NCBI GenBank assembly: GCA_037126765.1
Contig: JBBCBC010000037.1
Location: 12,343,263 to 12,407,262 of the forward strand
Reading direction: 5' to 3'
DNA length: 64,000 nucleotides
Source of the DNA: Stenogyne calaminthoides
Taxonomy: Eukaryota > Streptophyta > Magnoliopsida > Lamiales > Lamiaceae
In this document: positions 11,142-21,683 of the stretch, piece by piece
How positions within the stretch are numbered: position 1 is the first letter of the stretch
Layout: each line of letters starts with the position of its first letter
Position numbers and translations under genes: made by a program
Notes under the pieces: model-generated
What the model was told of the DNA's origin: nothing
Seen by the model: only the letters and a program-made list of their open reading frames with translations
Database searches by the model: none

Positions 11142-11199
11142 ACTGTTGCACTTTTTTAAACATTTCCTTAGTTTTAAAAATAAAAAATTTGATTAGTTT

Positions 11200-12699
11200 T
11201 TTTTTTTTAATTAGGTACCAATTTAGGACCGCGGATGATAGCAAAGAACTCATGGACATTATTTTCAGCCACCCTTGTTCGGTTGTAATGGTCAACACTT
11301 ATTCGCAAGTCTTAATCATTGACACGACATACAACACGAACAAGTACGATATGTCTTTGCTTGAGGCAGTTGGGGCAACAAGCACTCACAAGACGTTCAC
11401 CATCGCATAGCATTTATGATCCGTGAAACGCAGGAACACTTCGAATACATCCTACGATTTATTCGGGGACTGTACGAGAAGGATCCACCAAATGTCGTTA
11501 TTACGGACAGAGCTTTCGCGATGATGAATGTTGTGGATTTAATTTTTCCAACGTCTCAAGCACAATTATGTAGATACCACATCGAGCAATGTATTTTAGC
11601 CCGTGCTATTTTACAAAAAGGATTTCAAAAAGAGCATGCTGAAGGTTTTAAATATCAGTGGAATTACGCAATCCAGGCGGGCAATGCTAAACAGTGGAAC
11701 ATTAGGTGGGATTCCTTAAAGGAAACGTACAGCAACTTTCAGGGCATAATTTCGTATTGCGAAGAAACGTGGCTTATTCCGCACTACAAGAAAATTCTAG
11801 GGATGTATATCGATCATCGCATGCACTACGGGAATTACACGACGAACAGGTAATCCTACAATCTTTTTAATTTTCGTGATAGCTATTATATTTATTTATA
11901 CCGATGAACAATCACTATTACATTATTACCATAACTAATACTATTCGAACGATGTATTGAGTCAGGTTAAATATATATATATTGGTTGGGCCGATACATA
12001 CTAAATACAATCATTTAAATATCGGTCGATTTTATTATTAATGTAGGGTTGAACAAGAACACCATAGGGTGAAAAAAAATCTAGATGGCGGCCTTCAACA
12101 CTTTGACATTATCTTCGAAAGCTTCACCAGGTCATGGAGTTGCAAATATGGGAGATCAAAAAGTAATCCAGGTTTAGCGGCCACAAGACAAGGACTGATA
12201 TGTTAGAGAACGTAATCTTCAGCCAACTAGTGCACAATATCACGTCTAAGGCGTTAGAACTCATTGTCAAAGAATCGGAAAGGAAGCTAGGCCCAAAAAA
12301 TGCGGTCATTTTCTCAAGAGAACACATGGTCTTCCGTGTCATTGCAATCTTACAGAGTACTTTAAGTTCAACTACCCCATACCTTTAAACTGTATAGACT
12401 CGTTTTGGAAAATATTGGATATAGATTTTTTTAGTATACCTACCACCGAAATAGATGATGGCGGTGGTGGTAAGACTAGGAGAAAATTATTCAATGATGA
12501 CACGGAAGACATTGTTCCACCTCCGAAGGTTGAAAAAAACAAAAAGACTGAAAAAAACGATCGTGAACCTACTTGGTATGAGAGAATGAAAGAAGCAGTG
12601 GGAATCAAGAAGTCTACTCAGAGGAGACAACTAATGCGCAACATGATATTCCCCCAGAAGCTGATCGTAGACATAGCACATCTGAAGGATGTACGATGA
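11200..12699 (+). pseudogene. Mutator-like transposase, catalytic and C-terminal exons
   Basis: The first catalytic Asp is in QVLIIDTTYNTNKYDM, followed by LLEAVGATSTHKTFTIA. A one-base loss at about 11410 shifts the frame to FMIRETQEHFEY. The second Asp is in PNVVITDRAFAMMN, with LCRYHIEQC after it. The exon ends at 11849, a GT-AG intron follows (11850-12046), and the next exon restores NRVEQEHHRVKKNL, whose Glu is the likely third catalytic residue. Later blocks are LELIVKESERKLGP and an acidic/Lys-rich tail. Plant MULE transposases (PF10551 type) have the same order. At least three frame breaks were seen. Confidence 0.85.
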
Positions 12700-13661
12700 G
12701 TTTTTCTGAAGAGACTCGGAACAGATTTTCCCAATATCCTCCGTCCCATTCCCCCAAAACTCCAACTTCAAATCACCAGAGCCCCCAACCTTCCGATTTC
12801 CCACCTCGCAACAGTATCTCTACTTCAAGTAGGCCTCAAAATCAAACAAAAATGAACTATCCAACACCATTTTATAAATCTCATGTGGAGACCGATTTTC
12901 CTCCATATATCAGAGGTTATATTTATTCCTACAATGACGTAATTGGAGATGGGAACTGAGGATTTCGAGCTGTTGCACTCGCGATCTATGGAACCCAGGA
13001 AGAATGGATTAGGGTACGAAATGAGCTTTTATATGATCTGCTATCAACAATCGATTTATACAGTAATATTTTATGTGGTTACACAACCATGCAAGATTTG
13101 GCAAATTCACTTCGTCACTTCAAAGGTCCTGCCAAAATTGACAAATGGTTTTCATTACCTGAACATGGGTACCTAGTTGCAACCACGTATAATGTTATCG
13201 TAATGTCATTTAGTGAACACGGAGGACATTTTTGCCTTCCCGCAACAATAGATGCCTATCCACGACGTCCGAACGCAACACTAGTCTTGGGGAACGTGCA
13301 CAACAATTCGCATTGGATATTGGTAAGAAAAAACTATATTGATGTTATTTTATAATTTTTTTAAATTTATGATTTTTATTGAATTATAACTATAATTTTT
13401 TAATTGTAATTTCAGCTGCATATGGCAACCGAGTACCATCCAGTACCATTTTTATCTGTATACTGGAAAAATAATCATGATCCTTCTGTAGATGTTTTAG
13501 ATTTAGAATTTGAAAGCAGGATAGAGCTTTACCGTACATTACACGACTTGGATGCACCGCGACGTGCGTCTAATTATAGGTCTAGAAATAACGATCAACC
13601 TCATTTTTATAATTTTTTTAAGAATTTAATTCATGTTTTTAATTCAGTTTTTTTCATGTAA
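12696..13661 (+). pseudogene. OTU-type cysteine protease domain at the MULE C-terminus, catalytic Cys codon now a stop
   Basis: After a Ser/Pro-rich linker, the frame reads PPYIRGYIYSYNDVIGDGN, then a TGA (12957-12959), then GFRAVALAIYGTQEEWIRVR. The OTU signature is GDGNCGFRAVA, so the stop replaces the nucleophile Cys (TGC or TGT to TGA). The domain continues with KWFSLPEHGYLVAT and ends NNSHWIL at a GT-AG intron (13323-13415). It then resumes LHMATEYHPVPFLSVYW, which includes the His block. OTU domains hydrolyse ubiquitin-like linkages. Fusion of OTU to MULE transposases is known in plants. As read, this one is dead. Confidence 0.82.
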
Positions 13662-13669
13662 CTGTATAT

Positions 13670-14009
13670 TTATAACATCAAGTTTTTACAAATAACGGAA
13701 AAATTTTATTTTTTCATGTAATGTATATTTATTTTTTTTCATGTAATGTGTATTTATTTTTTCATGTATAAATTGATAATTGATACATATTAATTGAACT
13801 ATAATATAGTTGATAACAAAATAACTAATACTTTGAATACAAATAACTAGTAATTTTCAATGAATGAACTAATACTTTTCATTTGATGAACTAATACTTT
13901 TCATTTGGTCAACTAATATTGTTGATAACCAAATGACTAATACTTTTCAATTTATGAACTAATACCATATGACCAAAAAACTATAATACTTTTCAATAAA
14001 ATAACTAAC
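13670..14009. repeat. AT-rich spacer with degenerate AACTAATACTTTTCA repeats
   Basis: A non-coding stretch downstream of the MULE gene. The phrase AACTAATACTTTTCA recurs at least six times with variable spacers (13830-14010), and a TTTTTCATGTAATGTATATT phrase recurs three times before it. It probably forms the 3' subterminal region of the MULE. The gypsy element inserted into it, and the flank resumes at 22829. I could not define a MULE terminal inverted repeat. Confidence 0.5.
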
Positions 14010-14014
14010 ACTTT

Positions 14015-15161
14015 TGTTATGTACATAAATAATCTTTCCTGCCACGTGCTCGCACTTATTCAACACGTGGACCAGTAAAACAAAGGTGCCCGCTAGCCCA
14101 TCGACACAAGTGCTCACCATTGGATACATCCCGCTTTCCATCCATCTGGTTTCGCCAGAGCACGCCCGATTTAAGCGACCCGTAGGGTGTTGGGCGCCAG
14201 AAGCCATCATACTGCAAAAATTATGCTCTCCCGACAACCCAATGACCACTCACCAAGATAAGACAAACAAGGGTAGTGGTCGAATAGAAAAACCGCATTT
14301 AACAGAGAAGGAAAGACGGGTTCCGAATGAACGAGAGAAGGAGAGACAAAAACCTGCATTTAACAGAGGAGGAGGACACGGCTCCGGCTCCGAAAAGCGA
14401 AAACAAAGAAGAACCAAAGCATTTGGTTTACAACAACGTTTTCCAGGCAAGCAAAACAACCTATCGGGGAGCGAGCATGCATAAATGGTTAACAGAGGTC
14501 CGGGAGAGTGGAGAGCAAAAGAGTGTGCCCGACCCCTAGGGCGAGCACAGAATCAAGGTCGTGGTGTTTGGTTTGCGGCCGCGCCTACTCAACGACCACA
14601 AGGGTCGGGCCTCGTGAGTACGAACCACAACCAAGCGAGCACAAGAATCAGGTCACCCACGACGCCACCATTACCACCTGGATGACAAGGCGGAAACTTC
14701 TCGAGCAAGTAAAGACAAATGTCAACCAAAGAAGCACGAACAGAAAATGTGGCAACACCACAAAGATTCGTGCATGTTAAGAAATCGCCAGCTCGTGCTA
14801 GCCAGGACACCACCAGTTTATCCAAATCCTATAAATAGGCCAAAAAATAACAAAAGAAATGTTCAGAAATTTTTCCTAAGATAGTTATTGTATCAATTCT
14901 CCCTCTCACATAACCATTGTGCTCATCACTAACTTATTGTGATCGACACATTCCCCGAATCATAAATAATATAATCCTGGCTTGGTACGCCCCCAAACGT
15001 AGTCATTTCTTGACGAACTGGGTCAACAAATCCGTGTTATAATCCTGCATACAGTTGTGCTCGTCACACCCACACACAGTGTATTACACATCAATATTTT
15101 GTTTGTTAAGTCGTCACACACATCGCCACATCAGATTTTCCACGCAACACGACTTGCAACA
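14015..15161 (+). repeat. 5' LTR of the gypsy element
   Basis: It runs from TGTTATGTACATAAATAATC to CGACTTGCAACA (1147 bp). It aligns throughout with 21684-22823. A TATA box CTATAAATAGG lies at 14829-14839, placing the transcript start within the last 300 bp. Differences from the 3' LTR include an unusual number of CAG versus CGA changes. Confidence 0.92.
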
Positions 15162-15185
15162 ATTGGCACTAGAAGGAGGGTAGAA
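15162..15185 (+). other. Primer binding site candidate of the gypsy element
   Basis: The sequence ATTGGCACTAGAAGGAGGG begins directly after the LTR. It is close to the GGCGCTAGAAGGAGGG type seen in Tat-group elements. I do not assign a tRNA. Confidence 0.6.
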
Positions 15186-15274
15186 AAAACCAGCCCATAC
15201 ACAATCCTAAAAAACCGAGACAAAAAAAAGAAATATAATGTCTCAATCTAGGAATAATACTATATTCGAGGTCG

Positions 15275-15713
15275 GATGAGTTTTAATCTCACGCTTCGAA
15301 AAGAGGCTTAAGATCGACCTCACGAAAATCAGACCGTGGAAACCATCAGTCTAGAAGATATCACCAACGATCCGACGGCCACAACAAAGGCCATCACTTT
15401 CTTGTTGCGAGCACAGAAAGAGAGAGATGGACAACAGTTCGGGAAAAGAAAATTAGACGAGCACTCGGGGTCTCGCGAGCAATTCAAAGAATCTACGGGT
15501 AGTCCTTTTACCCAACCCACCAGGTTTATTATGCTTATGTCCTCGTGGCTTCTCATTATTTCATTTTGGTCGTGCCTACAAATGGTCGCACCTAAGCTGG
15601 ACGACCCGAACAAAGATGAACGAGCCGAGCCTTATGTTCACCTGACGAAACAAATTGTACTTATAGATGCCCGCAACAAAGCGAGCAATGGGTGCGGGGT
15701 CGCGGCTAAATAA
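15275..15713 (+). pseudogene. Possible gag N-terminal remnant of the gypsy element
   Basis: An open frame, 15336-15713, begins METISLEDITNDPTATTKAI and has a charged stretch (AQKERDGQQFGKRK). Its place 170 bp after the primer site is where gag starts. No capsid or zinc-knuckle motif is visible, so the gag assignment rests on position. The second half (from about 15500) looks more like 3' untranslated sequence, because related sequence recurs at 20640-20700. Confidence 0.4.
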
Positions 15714-16340
15714 GACGGCCCGAGCAGAATAGTGATCACAACAAACATAAGACGATCACGAAAGAAAAAGGGGGGGTTGCACAAAAGTTAACCCATCCGT
15801 TACAAAGAAAATAAGATTTTACCAATCCAATCGCAACTAAATAAGACGATTGAAAAACCAAAGAAGTCAGGTTGAACACAAGAACATATATCATGTTCAA
15901 TTTCATTCAGAAGAAAATGGCACTACCGGCCAAATTACAAAAAAACCACTTGGGTTATTTATCTGAGGTCTCCGACAGGGTGGTGTCGAGCACAATCTTG
16001 ATAGCAAGCAGATCAAGAAAAGGGCTTACCAGGCAGGCGAGCATACGGGGAAACCCTGGAAGTAGCCTACGTGCTCTTCACCTCAGGCGAGCACACACCA
16101 CACCATCAGGCGAACACATAAGAGTTCAACATTGTGCTCGCTCGGGAGCAAAGTGATTGTGTTTCGCTTTGCGGGTACAAGACCGGCGAAAGCACAAGAA
16201 GTGATAGACCTAGAGCCTCGACCCCAAGACATAATCGACCATCAAGAGGCTTAACATCCACCAGATACGTAAAAGAGCATCATCACTCAACACAAAGACA
16301 AGACACCTGCAAGGCGACAACCACCTGGATGACAAGTTTG
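15714..16340. other. Non-coding spacer in the gypsy element with copies elsewhere in it
   Basis: No credible gene. Phrases such as GGTCGC..TAAATAAGACG, GATTG..AAGACGAT and TCAGGTTGAACACA recur in similar order at 18450-18760. This indicates an internal duplication flanking the arrays and integrase fragment. Several CAGGCGAGCACA-like repeats occur at 16030-16130. Confidence 0.6.
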
Positions 16341-16690
16341 AGACATCACGATGATTATGCCCGCCTCCTCGGCGTGGCACTACCAACTTCACGATGATTA
16401 TGCCTGCGTCTTCAGCATGGCAATACCGCCTTTTCGGCGATGATTATGCCCGCCTCCTCGGCGTGGCAATACCGTCTTTTCGGCGACAATTATGCCCGCC
16501 TATTCGGCGATGGCACTACCGCCTTTTCGGCTATGATTATGCCCGCCTCCTCGGTGTGGAAATACCACCTTTTCGATGACGATTATGCCCGCCTCCTCGG
16601 CATGGCAATAACGCCTTTTCGGCGACGATTATGCCCGCCTATTCGGCGCTGGCACTACCGCCTTTTCGGCGATGATTATGCCCACCTCCT
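16341..16690. repeat. 46-bp tandem array, about seven units
   Basis: The unit starts ATGATTATGCCCGCCTCCTC, continues GGCGTGGCAATACCG and ends CCTTTTCGGCG, 46 bp in all. Consecutive copies differ by a few bases. G+C content is far above the flanks. Any ORF through it is a repeat artefact (46 is not a multiple of 3, so frames rotate). Confidence 0.88.
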
Positions 16691-17727
16691 GGCGCGCGGC
16701 CTTCCGTGACGGCGATGAGTATATTCCGCCGAAGGAAGCCTCGCCATCTCGGCGATTTAGATCATTCACCCTCCCGGTGTTCATCCGCTTTACGGAGATT
16801 GATCTACCCGCTTTTTGCGCCGGGCCTTCCGTGATCGGGCGACGCCAGATTTCCGCCGAAATAGCGCCTCGCTTATCTCTACGACGAGATCATTCGCCTC
16901 CCCGGCATTTATCCACCTTTACGCCTTTGAAGCGTCTTTTAGGCCTTCCTTCGCGTCAGCGATCGTATTCCGCCAGCATCCCGCCATCTCGGTGATAGAA
17001 TCATTTACCCTCCCGTTAGTTCATCGTCTTTCTGGCATTGATCGCCAGCCTCTTGAAGTCTTTAACCTTCGCGTCGGTGATGTGTATTCCACGGCGAAAG
17101 CGGCTTCCGCCATCTCGGCGAATCGTCGCCCTCGACATTTATCTGCCTTTATGGAGTTGATCTGCCCCGCATTTAAGCGGCGGCTTCCGCATCGATGATC
17201 GTATTCCGCCAGCGGCGCTCACGCCCATCGGCGATGAGATCATCGCCCTCCGGTGTTTATCTGCCCTTCAGCGTTGATCTCCCGCCTTTTAAGCGGCGGC
17301 CTTCGCATCGGCGTCGTATTCCGCCAGCGGCAGCGCTCACCGCCATCTCGGCGGCAAGATCGTCGCCCTCCAGCGTTCATCCGCCTTTCTGGCGTTAATC
17401 GCCCGCCTCTTGAGTCTTTGCCTTCCGTGATCATCGATGCGTATTCCACCGAGCGAAGCGCTCCTCGCCATTCGGCGACGAGATCATTCGCCCTCCCGGC
17501 GTTCATCCGCCTTTATGGCGTTGATCTACCCGCCTTTTAGGCGCTGGCCTTCCTCATCGACGACGCATATTCCTTCCGAGTGAAGCGTTCCTAGCCATCT
17601 CGGCGATGAGATCATTCGCCCTCCCGGCGTTGATCTGCCCGCCTTTTAGGCGCCGGCCTTCCGCATTGGCGACGATATTCCGCCGAGCAAAGCACTCCTC
17701 GTCATCTCGACGACGAGATCATTCGCC
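16690..17727. repeat. Tandem array of ~110-130-bp G+C-rich units, eight to nine copies
   Basis: Each unit has a block like GCCTTCCGTGATCGGCGACG, GTATTCCGCCGA, CGCCATCTCGGCGA, GAGATCATTCGCCCTCCCGG and GTTGATCTACCCGCCTTTTA. Starts fall near 16700, 16825, 16944, 17072, 17186, 17301, 17420, 17550 and 17658. It begins where the 46-bp array ends, sharing the CGGCGATGA-type core, and stops right before the integrase fragment. Confidence 0.85.
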
Positions 17728-17731
17728 CCCA

Positions 17732-18163
17732 AACTACCCGAAACTTGTGGGCATACCGCACCACTTTCAGAACATCCACGGGTGAGACTCCGTTCACTTT
17801 AGCTTTTTGGTATTTGAAGTTGTTATTAACGCGGTCGAAATCCTGAGCCACCGAACTATGTGTTTTGGCGAACATACCAATGACCAGGTGCTCGCCCTTA
17901 GCACAGACTTGTTGGAGGAAAAAAGATACGAGGCCGACCTCAAGAATGCCATGTATAAACAAAGGATTCGCAGATTTAAAATCGGTGAGCTCGTCCTCAG
18001 GCGAGCAACGGGGGTCCCGGGTGGTGTGTTCGGCCGAGCGTGGGAAGGCCCATACCAAATATCGGAGCGCTTGCTAAACGGAGCATACAATTTGGAGACG
18101 ATGGATGGAACTCCGCTTTCCTATTCATGGAATGCGTCAAATTTGAAAAAATATTATCAGTAA
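17732..18163 (+). pseudogene. Ty3/gypsy integrase C-terminal fragment
   Basis: The frame reads LWAYRTTFRTSTGETPFTLA and then shifts to FEVVINAVEILSHRT. It continues with LLEEKRYEADLKNAMYKQRI, FKIGELVLRRAT, WEGPYQISERLLNGAYNLET and the terminal WNASNLKKYYQ. This is the end of a plant gypsy integrase: the RTT..TGETPF block, the GPY/F domain and the final WNA.LKkYYQ. The catalytic core upstream is absent, replaced by tandem repeats. The stop at 18161-18163 is the natural pol end. Confidence 0.92.
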
Positions 18164-18908
18164 TGGTGAGCGCAACAGAAAAACTAAGGTCGAGCACAAG
18201 CCTGTGTTCTCCTGGTCGCGAGCACATGGTCAGAACAAGGGGTGTTGAAAACATAACCGTAAAAACCTCTCGCTCGACCGCAAAAAAATGAGAGACATCA
18301 AGGCATCAATAAGGTTATTACACGAGTGTAAATTTGTAAGCAAGTCTTGTCTACAAAAAAGGAGTTTTAACAAGTATGGATAAGAGCCTCAAAGATTAAA
18401 AACATCCTGCGTGATGTTTATTCATTTATCTAGTTTGTTTGGCCATATGTCCAATCGGGTCGCATCGCAATAAGACGACCAGAATCCAACAAGAATCGGA
18501 CAGAGCAGAGTTTGTGTTTGCTTGGCGAAAGAACGTGTGCTTACCATGCTCGTAACAAAGCACACATTAAGTACATAGGTCGCACCATAAATAAGACGAC
18601 CAGAGAGCGTAGTGATAGCCGATTCGTAAGTTTATCGCGAACGAGAAACGGGTTGCACCTAAATAAGCCAACCATCATGATTGCACCAACGTAAGACAAT
18701 CATAAAACAAAGTCAAGTCAAACACAGACACATCAGATGGTTCAGTTCTTATACGAAAAAACAGGAGCTAACGGCCAAACATACAAGAAGACCCGCTAGG
18801 AGTCAAACATCAAAAAGACCATTCCGCCCAAACAAAAACGTGGCAATCCTAGTCTAAACACAAAGAAACTTCAAACAACGAACCAGAAAAAGCTTAAAAA
18901 CTTCGAGG
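18164..18908. other. Gypsy 3' region, non-coding
   Basis: No gene is visible. GGTCGCACCATAAATAAGACG and neighbouring phrases match the 15640-15850 spacer. Lys/Asn-rich short frames carry no motif. Confidence 0.5.
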
Positions 18909-19286
18909 TCAACAGAGGAACTTTCTATCCTTGAATGCTTTGCTCGCCACCATGAGTATCATGCTCGCCACCCAGAGCGTTATGCTCGCCACCATCCCGA
19001 GCACTCGTTTCGTCACACCGAATTTCGCTCCACCGCCTTTCGCCCGTGTTGAGGTTATCCCTTTCCGCTCCTTGATCGCCTCATCCTCGGGAGGATCAAC
19101 TACGTAACCCCTTCGGTAAAAATGAAAGTCCATACCAATGTCCCGAAGGTCGACAAAAGGGAGATCGCGACCGAGGACCGTAGGATAATCGACCAACCAT
19201 TCTTTCAGATCGGTTTTAAATGGCTCGAGCCGGGTCGGCCGGAAAAGACACGACGAGTTGTGCGCACGGCATCCGCGAAGGCACAT
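18909..19286 (-). pseudogene. Antisense ORF of the gypsy element (Tat-type aORF candidate)
   Basis: A 125-codon minus-strand frame lies between the integrase end and the 3' LTR. It contains PFKTDLKEWLVDYPTVLGRD, LPFVDLRDIGMDFHFYRR and GYVVDPPEDEAIKERKGI, and a hydrophobic tail. Tat-lineage elements are known for an ORF on the opposite strand at this place. The protein reads as natural sequence (WLVDYP, DLPFVDLR) more than as chance translation. The tail (VASITLWVASMILMVASKAF) comes from short ATGCTCGCCACC repeats. Its function is unknown. Confidence 0.5.
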
Positions 19287-19895
19287 GCATAGGAGAAGTT
19301 GATCATCTCCTGATGATAATCTTCTGTGAACATCTTCGACATCTTAACACCAAGGTTGGTGATCTCTTCCTCGCTCGGTGCGGATGAACACTCGGCTCTT
19401 GGTTGTCTTTTTTCTTTGGGGTCGAAACTTCACAACGGGTCATCCCAGCCAAGTAAAAAGGCTATCCTAGTCAAACACAGAGTTTACAAAGAAAAAGTCT
19501 GAGGAAAGGGCTCATTATCCGAGTCGGCGGAAGTTTAAAAACGAGCGGTCCCATCTTATCCTCGACCGCCCGTTGGCCACCAACCCGAGCCCTCTACTGT
19601 CCCGATGCTCCGAAAGCCCGCTCACCCTCCAGCTATCAGATCACCCCCATGTTCGCCATCGTCCGTGTTCGCTATCGGATGGGGTCGACCATCTCGACTC
19701 CTCTCAAAAAGAACAAGAAATCAAGGTCGATTCACGAGATCGATAGAAGCGAGATGGTGACCAATGACTCACACTAGTTTGACAAACACGGACCTCCCCC
19801 ACCGGACGAAAGCATGGCCCACGCCGATTCGGACGGAGCCGCAGACCTCCGCTCGGGTGAACACGACCGATATCAAATGTGCTCATCCGCACTTT
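19287..19895. other. Gypsy 3' untranslated spacer
   Basis: Moderately G+C-rich, with stop codons in all frames at short intervals. No recognisable product. Confidence 0.4.
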
Positions 19896-20510
19896 GGTGA
19901 TGACACCATCTTCTCGAATATGAGATCGTCGGCGCTATCGGCCTTCTGGCGTTGGCTTAGCCCGCCTCGGCGATATCGTCGGCCATTTTAGCACTACCTC
20001 GGCGATGTCGATGTCGGCCCAGTTTAACAAAAGTATTCTCCGGTGATTCCCGGCGATGAGATTCTCCATCTTCGGCCTTCTGGCAGCGACCATCCGCCTC
20101 CTCCTCGGGTGTCGATTTTCCATTTTAGCTTTCCGCTACCTCGGCGATGTCGATCCCGGCGACTTTGCAAGTATTCTCCCTTACCGGCGATGTCGAGATC
20201 ATTTTAGCCTATTCTGGCGGCGACGGGCCTTCTGGCGGCGACCATCGGCTTTCCGGCTTTCCCGCTACCTCGGTGATGTCGATCCACCATTTTAGCAAAA
20301 GTATTCTCCATCTTCTCGGCGATGAGATCGTCGGCCTTCTGGGCAACGACCAGCCAACCCCGCTCGGTGTCCACGTTTTAGCTTTTCTCTCTGCCTTCCG
20401 GTGATGTCGATTTCTGTCATTTTTTCCATTACCTCGGTGATGTCCCGTTTTTTTAGAAGTATTCTCCACCTTCTCGGTGATGAGATTGCCCTCCTTCATT
20501 GGCATTGGCA
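19896..20510. repeat. Third gypsy tandem array, ~130-158-bp units, about four copies
   Basis: The anchor AAGTATTCTC occurs at 20031, 20169, 20299 and 20457 (spacing 138, 130, 158). Each unit also has CTCGGCGATGTCGATG, GGCGATGAGATCGTCGGCC and TTCTGGCGGCGACC. It shares the CGGCGATGAGATC core with the 16690-17727 array, so both arrays probably descend from one ancestral repeat on either side of the integrase fragment. Confidence 0.8.
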
Positions 20511-21670
20511 CGTGCTAGCTAGAAGTGGTCGTCGACGAGCATAGAAAAGACTTGTACAAGAGGGCTCGCTATCTCGGAGTACGAGCACATAAAAAATTGA
20601 CGACGAGCGTAGGAAAGATCTTCAACCCGAGATTCATGTTTATTCAAAGAATCTACGGACAATCCTTTTTGCCCACCCCTTCTGCACCGAAATATGACGA
20701 CCAGAACAAGAAGGTACAAGCAACAACAAGCTTTGTGTTCTCGATTTGGCATCAATTGAGTGATGGTAATGTCTCACTCATCGAGCAAATGGGAGATCGC
20801 CGGATGAAGAAGGAATTGGAGGCCCGCCTCCATGGTGTCAAGATTTGCTGCCACACAACCTTCGGGAGGCTAATTCACATGCTCATCAGGTCCGGGCACC
20901 CAGAAAAATACATCTTTCGAAGTATCATAAGCCCAATACAAATGACTAAGCCATCAAGACGATTATGCTTGCAATTACGCTTTCGTGACAATTTATTCTC
21001 AACGGCAATCCGGTGAGGCTGATCGGGCCAATCAAAATTGTATTGAGCACTATATTCGGCGTAACTCAAGATATGGAGCCGTCCAAGAGCGATGTTCTAC
21101 TCGCTATCGACCTCCACATTTTGCTCACCCACGCCCTCGACTCTATACTCGGCCCCAACATTATGCTCGCCAGTTTTTTTTTTGGTTTTAGATTCACCAA
21201 CAGTATAATCACCCACAACACGGGCACCATCCCCCGGTGACAACCTATTCTCATCCAGAGTCATCGAGAAAAAATATAACGTGCTCCCGACCTAGCTTCG
21301 TTTATCGCCTCCTTGGAATCGGAGGAGAACGACAAATGGCTTCCAACCCTCCGGTGAGGTCATGGTCCAAAAGCATCCACCTTCCGATGAACAAGCCATC
21401 TTTACTGAGTAAATGGGCGGTGAGGTGAAGACACCAACCCCCGAGAAATCTTAGACCCCTCGGAGTTGGATAAAGAATCAAAAGAGATGGAACGAGATAG
21501 CATAATAAAAAAAAAAATTTTACTACCGGAGAAGACGAGGTTGCCGGAGTTCTGAGAAAGAAGAAGGAATGATTGCCTCGGGATACGCCCTACGGAGAAC
21601 GAAACGATACCTCGATCTCCCTCTCTAAGGCCTTCAACAGTCGGGCCCCCATGACGAACGCAAAGCGGCC
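20511..21670 (+). other. Gypsy 3' untranslated region before the polypurine tract
   Basis: No conserved coding domain. The block at 20630-20700 (TTCAAAGAATCTACGG and following) matches 15484-15530. ORFs such as 20525-21016 have no recognised motif and are likely chance. Confidence 0.4.
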
Positions 21671-21683
21671 CGACTGGGGGTAT
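21671..21683 (+). other. Polypurine tract candidate of the gypsy element
   Basis: CGACTGGGGGTAT lies directly before the 3' LTR. Gypsy elements commonly have a G-run followed by TAT before TGTT. Confidence 0.6.

Noticed and set aside
16134..17540. Long plus-strand ORFs in the gypsy arrays (for example 16394-17198)
   Set aside because: They are translations of tandem repeats. The peptide repeats follow the DNA period and no family is recognisable.
20525..21016. 163-codon ORF in the gypsy 3' region
   Set aside because: No conserved domain. It overlaps sequence duplicated from the 5' spacer and is likely untranslated region.
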